In this document: positions 21,101 through 32,186 of the stretch, piece by piece
Layout of the letters: each line of letters begins with the position of its first letter
How positions within the stretch are numbered: position 1 is the stretch's first letter
From: Acarospora socialis
Taxonomy: Eukaryota > Ascomycota > Lecanoromycetes > Acarosporales > Acarosporaceae
Assembly (NCBI GenBank): GCA_025617375.2
Contig: JAMYGW020000013.1
Location: 496,001 to 560,000, forward strand
Reading direction: 5' to 3'
Length of the DNA: 64,000 nt
The notes under the pieces: model-generated
The model's input: the letters and a program-made list of their open reading frames with translations, nothing else
What the model was told of the DNA's origin: nothing
Databases searched by the model: none
Translations under genes and position numbers: made by a program

Positions 21101-22300
21101 TTCAACCTCAACCGGCAATCTGTATCACTCGGATTGATTGACCTTGTTGTTGTAGTGCAATCTCCGACAGCACTCCCTGGTATGACGATGACAGAACTGG
21201 ACTGGTCAAGGTGATAGCTGGTGTCGACTAACCCAGATCTGTTTAGTAGTGTCGACGGATTTGCATTCTGGTGTGTCTTACACTTTGGCGGTTCCACAAG
21301 CCGTAGTCCTAGTCCGGTAAGGCGTTTGTTGCCGTCGGTAAAGACCTGTAATTGTTTCATCAATTGATCTTCCTCCTCCTCCCGACCAGCTTCATTCCCC
21401 ATTGTGCCTCGTCATTACTTTCTCCTCATCTTCGCCGTCTTGCAGGTCATCAAGACGACGATGTCCATCGTCCGCTGAGGTCACACAGCGTGTCGAGAGA
21501 GTCCAATGTATTATCGTTAGCCATCTGGGGAGGATAACCGGTCGTTGTTAGAATCTGGGGAGAGGCGGTAGTGGGTCCGTTGAAAAAGTGGTGCAGAAGT
21601 CCAGACGATTGCCAAGATATACCACAGAGGACTGTGGGCGACCTCACCGTGTTGTTCTCGACTCGACGACTAAGCATTGACGGCCGCACGAACTACAATT
21701 GCGAGATTGCTAGAGCCTCTACTTCCCCAGGCTTGGTAACCGCTTCAACACAGAACTATCAACCACCCACATTCGCTTTATAACCACCCCTCGACAGAGC
21801 ATTCGAGCTTCAGGTGCAGCCAAGGATAGCTTGATAGTGAATACCCCGGTCATTTCACATGAACCCCTCTTGCTGAAGTGTTCGGCTTGCAACTCGAGGC
21901 CCAACCTGCCAACCTCGTCCGGCGTTACCGTTCGACGAGTGACAGCACATCTCACCTGACTGATCTGATCTTCGAGAACTTTGTTTTACTCCTACCAATA
22001 CAGAGGTACGTTAGCCTTGACCTTGACCTTGACCGCACGCCTACCTTTCTTGCCAGAGGTAAGTACATGGTCCACTTAACGCACAGTCGGGCCTAAACAA
22101 GACCGACTGAATTGTCGCCAACCTCGCAGTGGGCCAGTGCACAATCACAAATGGCAAAATTCATGATGTCTGAATCTCTTTACTGATGTCACCGTTGACA
22201 CAGGGCTTGATAAATACACTGCGCAGCATCAACTCTTCCTGAGTCGACCAATCTACATCGAGGTCAAGCTTCCGACCAGACCGCTGACGCCAGATTCAAC
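18103..22300. other. Gene-poor 4.2 kb, weak coding-like patches only
   Basis: No gene model could be built. Plus-strand frames at 18611-18933 and minus-strand frames at 20995-21402 and 21719-21955 are protein-like in composition (for example EEEEDQLMKQLQVFTDGNKR near 21350) but share no recognised domain and do not join by consistent splice sites. They may be exons of an unrecognised gene or relics. The last 300 bp should hold the promoter of the WSC gene. Confidence 0.4.
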
Positions 22301-24103
22301 ATGACCTTCTCGATTCAGGCCGCACTGGTCTCCACAACCACCCTGCCCCTCTTTCTGTTGTTGATAATGGCGGTCGGACACAGCAACGCTGCTCTCAGTC
22401 TTGCGTACTGTTCCAGTGAGAATACTGGCTCTACTTCTAGCCCAGGTGACTAAGTCCACTGACGCAATTGATTTCAATATGCGTAAGCTGATGACCTTTT
22501 CGTTTAGTCACCAGCCTGTACCAGTCCAACGGAGCCTGCTTTGAGACCTGCAAAGCTAACTACGCGCTCGCCGTCGTCCAAGGGAGCACGTGTTGGTGCT
22601 CGAACTATTTGCCAGCGGATACCGTGTCGGTCGATTCTTGCGACGAAGCGTGCCCAGGTTTCGGTCCGGAGCGTTGTGGTTCTTCTTCGAAAGGTCTTTT
22701 TGGCTACATAGCTCTTGACAAGAGTCCATCCGGCACAGCAGGAGGCAGAAGTAGTACACAGCCCAGCAGCAGCCCGAGTACGGACCCAGACAGCGCTCAA
22801 GGTTCTAGCATGGTGGTTAGTAACCGATCTTCCACAGGAATTCCTCCAGCCTCGTCCTCACCTCCGATCCTTGTTGCAACTCCATCTCCTTTCCTTCCGT
22901 CTACTCTTGGACCTTTCTCGTCTTTTGGCCCTTTCTCGTCTCTTAGGCGTTCATCTTCTCTTCGACCCTTCCCTTCAGGACCTTCAACGTTTTCTTCACA
23001 ATCTTCTCCGTCACCATCTACTTCGACATCCATTCGTTCAACGTTCAGTTCTTTAACGACTTCTGTGCAGACCTCTTCCGCCGATCCGAGCCCTGTAACC
23101 GTCGTCCAGACGATTACAGCCTCGCCCGTGGTTAGAACTTCTATTATTTCCATAGTACGCGCACACCTTCCTATGCCTTGTATCTCGATCGGCCGCTCAG
23201 GCAATGAGTTACAAGTATATGCAACGTGCTGACGAACAGCCTAGGAACCTTCAACATCCGCAGCTGCAATGACGACCTCTCAACAAAGTTCCACATCCTC
23301 CACATCCTCCACATCCTCCACACCAGCCAGGTCCTCCACAACCCCCACAACCTCTGTGATTCCTACGGTTCCCGCGGTTCCTATCTCCGTGACGCACCCA
23401 ACGACGTCTTCCACAACCTCCACCTCTTCACCGCCTTCCATGGCAGACACCTCATCATGGTATCCTACTCCTGTTACCTCCCTTTTGACAGTGACTGGTC
23501 AAGTCAAAACCATCACAATCACACCCACGCAGCCTCCAAAAGCTACAAACACAGCACAGCCGGCCAACTCCGATGGTGGTTTCCTCACTCATCCTGGAAG
23601 GGTGGCTGGTCTCTTTGTTGGACTGGGGCTTTTGATATTCTTTGTCACCGCCGGGTCAATCCTCTACTGCGTTCGCCGTTATCATCGTAGGCCAGTTTCT
23701 CCAGCAGTCGAATCCGAACCCGACGATGACGTCCCTCAACGACGGCCCAGCAGGATGAGTCAAATGGGTCTGATCGCTGGGGGACGCGGTCCGCTTGGCG
23801 AAAAGGTCATATCTCCGATCCAGACTAGTGATTGGGGTCCTGCAAGCTCCACCAGAAGCCCCGACACCACCTCCAGTCCACTCGACAAGAGACGAAGCTT
23901 TCCCCTCATTGTCGACCAAAGATTGGATCCCGGAACGCTTTGGAGTCCTCACCATGACAACGATAGTCGGATCAGCATCAGGAGTCTTCAGGATGACCAA
24001 GATTACTCGAGGCGTATGTTGCGTGTAAGTGTCGATCTGAAATATCATGTCCACACAGGTACCTTATAACTGAATCCCACAGGTTGCAAACCCGGACCAC
24101 TAG
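22301..24103 (+). CDS. WSC-domain cell-wall stress sensor
   Basis: Four exons (22301-22445, 22508-23154, 23245-24024, 24083-24103) give 530 residues. The signal peptide covers residues 1-30. The WSC domain spans about 37-128 and starts AYCSSENTG; it has cysteines in NGACFETCKANYALAVVQ, STCWCSNYLPA and CPGFGPERCG and ends GLFGYIAL. A Ser/Thr/Pro-rich extracellular stalk of about 250 residues follows, probably heavily mannosylated. One membrane helix lies at about 383-405 (VAGLFVGLGLLIFFVTAGSI), with a basic stop (RRYHRR) and a 125-residue cytoplasmic tail. This is the build of yeast Wsc1-type sensors, which report wall stress to Rho1 and the cell-integrity kinase pathway. The last exon has only six codons plus the stop. 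Part of the stalk is coded by a TCCACA-type short repeat near 23290. Confidence 0.9.
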
Positions 24104-25080
24104 CTCTCTCCGTTGGATCTATCATGACCTCTTCACATACACGACTTCAGTTCTCTCGTTTCACTGCACTACCTTTGATCTGGTGCTATTTCTGCGGCTT
24201 AGCGTTCATCTACCATTACGGGATTCGAAAAGCTCGAAGATCTGAAGTCCGGTCCACGATGTTGCAGATGAGCTATCTAGTCATCCTCATCTGCCGAGTC
24301 GCCAATCTCGACTCGATTCCACGTATGTTTCCCGGCTCACATCACTGCATGCCTTTCTCAGGCTTCCACGGCGTTCCTGAGGTCGTCTATCATGAGGCGA
24401 TCACAATCCCACCGATCTCTTCGATGTACAATACTGCTCCACCCAGGACATCATCACCATTTCCATTTACTTACTAAAGAATTTCCCGTATATGCTTTCA
24501 GGTGGACTCGTCACTATCGCCGCTGTTTGTGCCAACGCAGGACAGCCAGACAGGTAATGTCTTTTCATGACCGTGTCACAGACGGGGCACAGGGGGGTTT
24601 CGGAGGGAGGGAGGGAATGAATGATCAAGGCGTTTGTGTATGGGACGGTTTAATGGCATTATTCAACGGACCGGGCTGAAAAGTCGGTATACGCTATGTA
24701 GACGATTTCTCCCGAATACATAACATGACGAACATCACACTAGATCCAGAGTGGAGCTACAAGTCTTTCATGCAGTTGTATCGCACACAGTCTCGATCTT
24801 CTTGGAAGACTGACAATTGTAGCGGTCACTACCCTCATCCCGCACCGTCCCAGCACAGCATCTGCCAGCACTCTACACCGCCGAAATCATCATCCAGAGT
24901 ACGCACTGTGGATAGTAAACTCCGTACCACCACGTTATGTAAGAAGCAGACGATATTCCTAAGACCCTATATCACGAACGTCCCAATGAACATGCCAGTC
25001 TCTTACAGAAACTATGATATCATGACCGGAGGGGCCCTTTACTCTACTGATCAAAGTAGCGAGGAGCACGGACACATTTC

Positions 25081-25115
25081 CCTTCCTTCCTTCCTTCCTT
25101 CCTTTCTTTCTTTCC
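25081..25115. repeat. TTCC/TTTC simple repeat
   Basis: About six TTCC units run into three TTTC units in non-coding DNA between two convergent genes. Confidence 0.95.
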
Positions 25116-25330
25116 TATGTGGTGTGGAGGTGAGGAAGGGAAGGTAAGGTAAAAGGTAGGGGAGGGGACAGCTATGGATCAATAGCTTCCGGGCGAGGAG
25201 GGGAAGTTCGATTTGTTTCGTTCCGTTCGGTCCGATGGCGTGAGGTCTGGTGTCGAGGTTGGGGATTGGTGAGTGATGAGTGTTGACTGGTGATAGTCGA
25301 CGTCTTGGGCTATGGATTGGATTGCGGATA

Positions 25331-25347
25331 GGGTAGGGTAGGGTAGA
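25331..25347. repeat. GGGTA simple repeat
   Basis: Three GGGTA units in tandem. It is too short and too isolated to be telomeric; the unit also differs from the fungal TTAGGG telomere repeat. Confidence 0.8.
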
Positions 25348-25585
25348 TGTCTAAAAGGGGCTTTAAAGTACTGTGGGCGGGATTATTACTATTAAGGGGG
25401 TCTATGTAGGTACTGGTAAGGTGCGTTTAATAAAAAAGTCCGATGATTCCGAGGCCTGAAGGATCCCATTCCATCCCGTCCGCCTTGGCTGTGGGCCATC
25501 CGCGTCCTCCTGACCGTAACCCCCAGCATGCCTGACGTTGTAACAGAAATGAATCCGGTGATGCCGGAGTGAGAAAGTTCTATAC

Positions 25586-25605
25586 TGTCCTGTCCTGTCC
25601 TGTCC
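25586..25605. repeat. TGTCC simple repeat
   Basis: Four TGTCC units in tandem in non-coding DNA, about 190 bp from the 3' end of the Ysc84-domain gene. Confidence 0.85.
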
Positions 25606-25790
25606 AATCCAATCGTCAACGATGAAAAAGAAGAGTTCGTGACTGGCGTTTTCTTGCAGGCGTGGTGAAGATGTCTTACTCCAGTTACCATTCCATCACC
25701 GTCGCGCGTTCGTTCACGACAACGTGAGCTCGTTCATCGTTCGGCGCTCCATCCGCCTGGTACGCTGTCGCGGTTGTTGATCGGTCACCC

Positions 25791-27898
25791 TTACCATGCG
25801 CCTGGGATGCCGCGACCGCCGCTGACGGCTTCGCTTGGCGTGTTGGGGACGGAGTGGAATTCTTCTTTATCTCTTTCTTTTTCGCGTTCGCGTTCTTTGA
25901 GTTCGGTTTCGAGGGCGACGTTTGGTGGTAGGGGTGAGGTTGCAGGTTTTCGTTCTGTTTCGGTTGCGGTGCTGTCGAGCTTGAGATATGGAGAATGGGT
26001 GTAGTCGTAGTCGTGGTCGTGTTCATGGTTTCGGTCGTGATTGTCTGTGCTGGTGTCGTTGTGGGTGGTGGTATCGTGCGACGAGGAAGCGTTGGCGTTC
26101 GTATCGGGCGGATATTGAAGATGCCCGTCCGGGCCGTTGAGTACGACGTCGTCAAATCCATCCAGATGCTGCCGGTCACTCGGTACTGGCGACGTAAGTG
26201 GTATTTTATGGCCCTTATCAGTATCCTCGTAATCGCTACTGCCATTAATACTCCCCTCGTCACGACGTAGGGCTGCCATATCTCCGTTTTCAACATCATT
26301 GCTAGATAGTCGGTCACGGTTCGGGTTTCGAGGCGGAAGGGCCGGAGGGATGCGTTTTGGGATCGTGACGAGACGAGGACGGAAAGAGAGGCGTTTGGGT
26401 GCTGCTTGGGCGGCTGCTGCTTCGTGGATGTCTTCGTCGTGTAGGGTTTCGGTGTCGGTTTCATGTCCATGCGGATGTTCATCATCGTGAAGGCCGTCAG
26501 TACCGGTTTGATCGTTGTCGTTGTGGTAATTGTGGTTGTCGATATTGTTGACGAATCCGTTCGGACTGCCGCTAAGTGTGGAGTGATGATCGTGTGCATA
26601 GTCCATAGGTTCCTCAAAAAGTGTTTGGGTGCCCGTGTCCTCAGTCTGAGTTGCCCGATCCGTGCTCACTAGACTGTGCTTGCTGTTCCGCCAACTATCT
26701 CGTCTAATTGCGCTGTCTACGCTATTTCGACCGAAGCTGGTATATATCGGACTTGTTGAACTGGGCTTGTACTCGAACGCGGCGCTGCTAGGTCTACTAC
26801 CAGTACCGGCCTCTCGGATCTCGAACCCTTCTTGTTGGAGGGCGAGGACTCCAAAGGGGTCCGGATCTCCTGAAATACTGTGTTAGTCATGGACTCGAAA
26901 TCCCTCACTTTGACGAAGTTGACGAACCCTCGGCGGGTAACCCGAATGAGCTCACACTGCCTCTTCCTTGGACTTCCATATCTCCCGGTGTTGGCGCCGA
27001 ATTCGGTAGCACATCTTCATCAACATCTCGATCGCCTTGGGCAGCCTTGATAGTTTCCATGAGCGTCTTGATCTCGTATGGTGCATGCCTCACTTTCCCA
27101 GCCAGTATATCGGCAACGGGTACGCGCTGGTGGTAGAATCGCTCATTCTCATCTGTTCGCTCGATAATCACCGTCCCATCGACCTGGACACCTGCGTAGA
27201 AGCCTCTGCTTTTCAAGTACGTCCATACGGGAGCTTGCCGTTTGTGCAGTTCCGTTTCCATGATACCTCCTATACCAACCGGACCGGCCACGGCACTGAT
27301 TTCTCCGCCGAGAGTACATCGAACTTTTATAAATGCTTCCAAAGCCTTCGTCGTGTTGATGACGACCACACAGTCATATATGTCCACACCGACCAAGAAC
27401 CCCAAGCCGGCGGTGTGCAGAAGGATGCCGGATGGTGGTGACCAAGCACCAGACTCGGTCCGGGCAACGAGGATACCGCTACCACCGGCACCTGATACCC
27501 ATAATCCTGAGCGCATCGTAGTGAAGATCGCCAGACCTTTGGCATTCGCAATGACCTACCATCCCGTTGGCACAGTCTTGCAACTCCATACACATCGATC
27601 GAGAGGACCATACCTGACTCGGTATCTTCTTCAATACCTTTTGTTTCGCCTTCGGGCCATCGCCATTCCTCGTCGCCCTCTCGTCAATCTCGTCGTAGAA
27701 GCCATCTTTACAGAAACTCCGCAGTATCCTGGCAGCCTTGTCGCACTCTTTGTCCAGGCTTGTCGGCCAGAACGCTTCCGCTCCGAGTTTGTTGGAGAGC
27801 TTGTTGACCGGCGCGCCAAGCTTATCGGCCCAACCCCAGACCTTGTCAAATCCAGCTTTGCTGTTGTGTTTGGCCTTTTCCCATGTCGTGTCTGGCAT
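25791..27898 (-). CDS. Ysc84/SYLF-domain actin-patch protein without SH3
   Basis: Three exons (27614-27898, 26928-27555, 25791-26869) with two 58-nt introns give 663 residues. The SYLF (DUF500) domain covers about residues 45-265: CDKAARILRSF, VIANAKGLAIFTTMRSGLWV, GAGGSGILVARTESGAWSPP, then a GLGFLVGVDIYDCVVVIN core and RGFYAGVQVDGTVIIER. In yeast Ysc84/Lsb3 and human SH3YL1 this domain binds phosphoinositides and actin at endocytic sites, with an SH3 domain at the end. Here the SH3 is missing. Instead the last 330 residues are disordered, rich in His, Asp and Asn (NHDRNHEHDHDYDY), with poly-Pro (PPALPPRNP) and a charged helix KEREREKERDKEE. The second intron has a GTTCGT donor, chosen because it restores GDPDPFGVLALQQEGFEIRE in phase. 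Confidence 0.85.
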
Positions 27899-29953
27899 GG
27901 TGGGTGGGTGCTATATCGGAGCTTTCCGCGAGACGATGACGCGGTACCTTTGCGACAAGTGAGAGTGGTCAGTCCATGCAGCGCGGGAAGCCTGAGGCCC
28001 AACTGGCAAGCAGCTTACCGGCTTGCGGCCTGTGAAGCAGTCGTTCATCTGCAATTTCCCGTCGGCGGCAGCAGATGACCGGCCGCGAGTCAGTTGAAGT
28101 GCGAAGAGTGAGCTCATTACTAAGGTCAGAGACCAGCTTCGGAACGGGCCGGCGGCTGAGATCCATATCCACTCCACCTGCACCTTCGACCTTGTGCCAC
28201 TCATGCTTATATCCATATTACCGAATTACACAATGGCTCGCTGATTTATGCAGTGATGTAGGCCCTCTGATGTAAGCACCGAGTATGAGATGGCCGTTTC
28301 CATTCCTTGACGGATTTGTCACGGACAAGAAAGACTAAGGCAAGGGAATCCTCCTTCGCCTTGGGCAACCTTAGGTAAACACGTCATTGGTCCGTGCTCG
28401 AGATGTATCAACAATGTTTTAGAATCAGTCTCAACGGCAACATGAATGTGGTGGATTTTCATCATCGTGCAAATCCTGAGGAATCACCTAGGGGAGCTCT
28501 AACCTAGGTCCCTGATATACAGACGCAGTGATACCGGTAAAGTGGCAGCCAAAGCGCAGCCGCAGGACCGTGGACTCGAACAGATAGGTAACTGACTGGC
28601 ATCCATCCCGGTGCTACACGAAACAGATTAGGGGATTGCGACATCAAGTCAGAGCCGTGATACGACCGCTCCATAGCATGTAACGCCGAAGATGCCTTCG
28701 TCCTGAGTGAATCCAGTCATTGATCAGTCGCACATGCACAGGGGAGGGGCTTGCTCATGGTACGTTGGAAGCTTTTGGTAAGCTCATATACTGTGTAATG
28801 TTGGGAGAATTGAAGTGCTCTTGATGGACATCTTTGATCTCCATTAACGTTAGGTAATCGTGTGGTCTGGGCTATTTCTTATCTTAGCTTCGGAATCAGA
28901 TAAGCCGTAACGACCCCGTAACCCCGCAAATATAAAAACTCTCGCTAAGGTGGCTTTGGTGCACTTAACGTTAGCTCCGTACCGTACTGACACCCTTCCT
29001 TGGGCACTCTCTCCCCGTACTACCTTACCTTAAGGGATTTCCCTCGCTACCTTACAATCATCAGTTCATCTCAAGTCTGGACCCGCAGCGGCAGTAAGAG
29101 TGCTGTGTAAGAGCAGTACGTCAAGCGTGGCAGAGATCGACGAACGGATATGTACCTGTCGTGTCATGGAAACACAACAACTGCCAGAGCCGTCTGGGGT
29201 TGACAACGGAGAGCCGAGTCTGGGGACACATTTACTCGATCGAGGCAAGGAAGCGGGCGCCTTACCGCGAGAGGCGAAGAATTACGGATACTTGCGGCGA
29301 GCAATTCCAGTCTGTCCCGCATAAAAGTAAAGGTATGGTAAGGTCAGCTAACTGACTTCCAAGGAAAGGTAAAGGTAAATGTTTGATCGATACTTGACCA
29401 ATCCCTACATAGACACTCTTTCCGCTTCATTCATCGCTACTGTATTATTATAGTTATATGATTCTAACAATATTCATTGTTCATATATCTAACCTTCACG
29501 CTCTCGCTCACGCTCACTTATCACGGATAAGGGTGGATTCTGTGCTTCTTGCGTGACGTTGTTCCTGAACTCCTTCCTGACCTGCTTTTGTCAATGGAAT
29601 TTTTATTTGAATGCGAAACTTGCGACTACTGACCCTTTGCCTCTCGCGTCAAACTCACCTAGCCCTACCTCCGTACCTTAAGCCCAAATCAGGTACATTA
29701 CGACTGGCAGTAATTGAGACCACCTCAATGCCCCCTTATAAGAGGATCTGTACTCTGGTCAAATAAGGACACTCGACCGAAATTATCCGCGGCACAAACG
29801 AAAGGTGTTCATTCATTGATTGGAGATGTTCGTCTGATGTTCCTACAAACATTCACCACGCTCAGTTGATAACACTTGCGCCTACCTACTTATACTGCCC
29901 CTCGCTCCTACAACCGACCTCACCTTATCACCTAACCATACATTCTGGCAATT
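27899..29953. promoter_or_regulatory. Divergent 2-kb intergenic region
   Basis: The gap lies between the start codons of the Ysc84-domain gene and the DUF3445 gene. No coding model is supported. Runs of TACCTTACCTTAAG near 29017 and AAGGTAAAGGTAAA near 29366 resemble the CCTTA/ACCTT motifs frequent in promoters of this genome. The last 90 bp before 29954 are pyrimidine-rich, typical of a fungal leader. Confidence 0.4.
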
Positions 29954-31574
29954 ATGTCGGACATCCTCCTCCTCCTGCTTGGCATCAGCTTCATCATCAG
30001 CTCAGTCGCCTATCTAGCCCTAAGCAAACGACAACGAGATGTGATCTTCAGTCGCTTTCACTTTCGCGGCCGTCGCGCATCGACCTCAAAAACCCCACCT
30101 CGATCCCTCTCGCCGGAGAGGAAACTGCCGAACAATGTACCTCCGGCGATTGACTATAAGGATATCTTTCCTCCATCTGGCCGGGAAGCTCTCCTGAAGG
30201 TGGCGGAGAGCCTACCTGCACACCGGCAGCAGAAAGTGGGCGGTCTGGAGTTCAACGAAGACGAGCTTCGAAAGTCCCTCATACCTCTCACGGCACATTA
30301 CGAGACATGCGGAGACGCCACGTATACCCCGACAGGCTTCTCCATTGGTGAGGTCAAAGCTCTTGGCGATTTTCCAAATTACGCCGAGCTCAGCGGTGTG
30401 CCACTTCCGGAGCCATACCATGAGTGTGACGTCCAGAGGGCTCTTCCCAGACCATACCGACCGTTCCGTTGGTCGTACCATCAGACTATGTGTGCGTAGC
30501 CTCCCAGTGCTTACTCGCTCCGAGATACGTTGCTGATATCATCCCAGCCCTTACGAAGATGGAGACAGATTGGTGGCTCGAACTCGAGAGTGATTATACC
30601 TCCCGTATTGCTGAACGCGAGGGTCTCTTCAAGAAACACGGGAACCTTATGCTCGATTACCTCCCTGGCTCCGAGCTAGCTTGCAAAGAGCTCATGGAAA
30701 TGGCATTGCAGTTCTACTGTGCGCGCTATCCACAATACTTCTCCCTCTCAAGCGACAAGAGGGTCTTCCATAACTCCATCCTCAAGACCGAGACCAACCT
30801 CAAGTCTCTACATCCACTGCATGTCTTACTTCACAACGTACCCGAAGACTTTGCGGTCATGCTTCGCAACCCCGAGGATGGCTATTATTACTTTAGAGCA
30901 GGCGTCATCTGCTCCTCTTTAGGTTGGAGTGTCGGTACGAAGCTCGGTCTCCAGCTGAAGGAGATTCACGCTCCCATTCCAGACTACAGAGAAAAGATGG
31001 AGTTTTCCATGGATAGGTATGCAAAGCCGATCTTCCCTCGATAGTATCTATTCCATACTAAATTCAACACATGTGCAGGTACTTCTCGAAACTCCCGCCG
31101 TCGCGCCCAATCCAACGTGGATCCTGGGGTCTCGAAGTAGATAAACCCCTTTTCATGCCGCCCGGCGACCCTCACGAAGCCCACCGTCTGACCCAGTCTC
31201 CCACTCTCGGCTTGGAACGAATCCATCTACGCGTTGACTGGCAGACTCTCCGCCGCCTCCCCATCAGTGCGGCCATCATCTTCAACTTCAAAGCGCTCTT
31301 CACGCCCGTCACCGAGTTCAGAGATGAAGCGTACATTCCCTCGCTCTGCAACCAAGTGCTCAAAGGGGGCAAGAAGAACCTGATGCAGTACAAAGGCACG
31401 TGGCACGTGGAGCATGTGGTTGGGCCGGCACTAGAGCAGTGGGAGAGGGAGCAGATCGAGAAAGGGGTGATTCCGGACAATTGGGATGTGCACACCTTAG
31501 ACGAGAGTCCATGGTACCCGGGCTGGGAGGATAAATGGCGCCGGCGGCAAGGATTTGGATCATTCCAGGCGTAA
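29954..31574 (+). CDS. DUF3445 protein, heme-dependent oxidative N-demethylase-like, membrane-anchored
   Basis: Three exons (29954-30491, 30548-31016, 31079-31574) with introns of 56 and 62 nt give 500 residues. Residues 3-24 are a hydrophobic anchor (ILLLLLGISFIISSVAYLAL), followed by a basic Ser-rich stretch. From about residue 130 the protein follows DUF3445: GDFPNYAELSGVPLPEPYHE, METDWWLELESDYTSRIAER, NVPEDFAVMLRNPEDGYYYF, GAGVICSSLGWS-like (here AGVICSSLGWSVGTKLG) and IPDYREKMEFSMDRYFSKLP, then ERIHLRVDWQTLRRLP. Bacterial relatives are the alpha subunit of heme-dependent oxidative N-demethylases. Fungal members are widespread but their substrates are not known to me. The N-terminal anchor suggests the ER or another membrane, with the catalytic part on one side. 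Confidence 0.85.
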
Positions 31575-32186
31575 GGCTGATGCCCCGGTCACAATTGAAC
31601 TCCTTGGGGCCGACTTGGGCTGCATGAGGTTGGTGCGGCACACTGGGTAGGCTTTTTGACTACATTCCTGTCCATAAGGGTAGAGCACGGAGTACTACTT
31701 GCAATGGTTAGTCAGTAATCTAGATGATTGAAATACAAATGTCGATCAGTCCTTGTTCTGCGAAGAGCCCTTTAGCAATGGAGAGAAACTGGATGAAGGA
31801 GGCTTTGGAATCTACTCCCGTCAATCTGCGCTATCGCAATATTTTCGTACAACGTTCGTGTTAAGACCACCGTTGAGGTACCAGGTAAAGACGTTTGCTG
31901 TCGTGACGCAAAGCCAAAGGTAACTGAGGTGGAGTTTGAAGTGATTTCAATACCACGTGCCGACGTGTCATCTTCGCATTTCGCTTCGATGATCAAGCGC
32001 GCTGCCTAGGGCTGAGCCGCGCCTGCTGCCTTACGCTAACGGAGGTCGCACTTCAAAGCTCCGACATCTTTAAAAGGGAGCTCTCAAACCCGACCCCTTA
32101 CTCAATTCACTTTACAGTAATACAAAGTTTCTATTCCTTCTCCAGAGCTTTCCTTCAAACTCCCTTCAGGATTGGAGGACTTCAAC
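31575..32186. other. Intergenic, PARP promoter
   Basis: About 610 bp between two plus-strand genes. TTTAAAAGG near 32069 lies about 118 bp before the PARP start codon and may be a TATA-like element. Nothing else was recognised. Confidence 0.4.

Larger units (their letters stand above)
24104..25790. other. Intergenic 1.7 kb between convergent genes, several simple repeats
   Basis: No gene model is supported between the WSC gene and the Ysc84-domain gene. It holds TTCC, GGGTA and TGTCC tracts, listed separately where clear. Short frames at 24124-24679 lack conserved motifs. Confidence 0.45.

Noticed and set aside
25331-25347. Interstitial telomere repeat
   Set aside because: The unit is GGGTA, only three copies, not the TTAGGG repeat of filamentous fungi.
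25685-26617. 310-codon minus-strand frame overlapping the Ysc84-domain gene
   Set aside because: Thr-rich shifted reading of the same exon; the chosen frame joins in phase to the SYLF domain.
28560-28640. tRNA B-box-like string on the minus strand
   Set aside because: No A box or cloverleaf could be drawn upstream.
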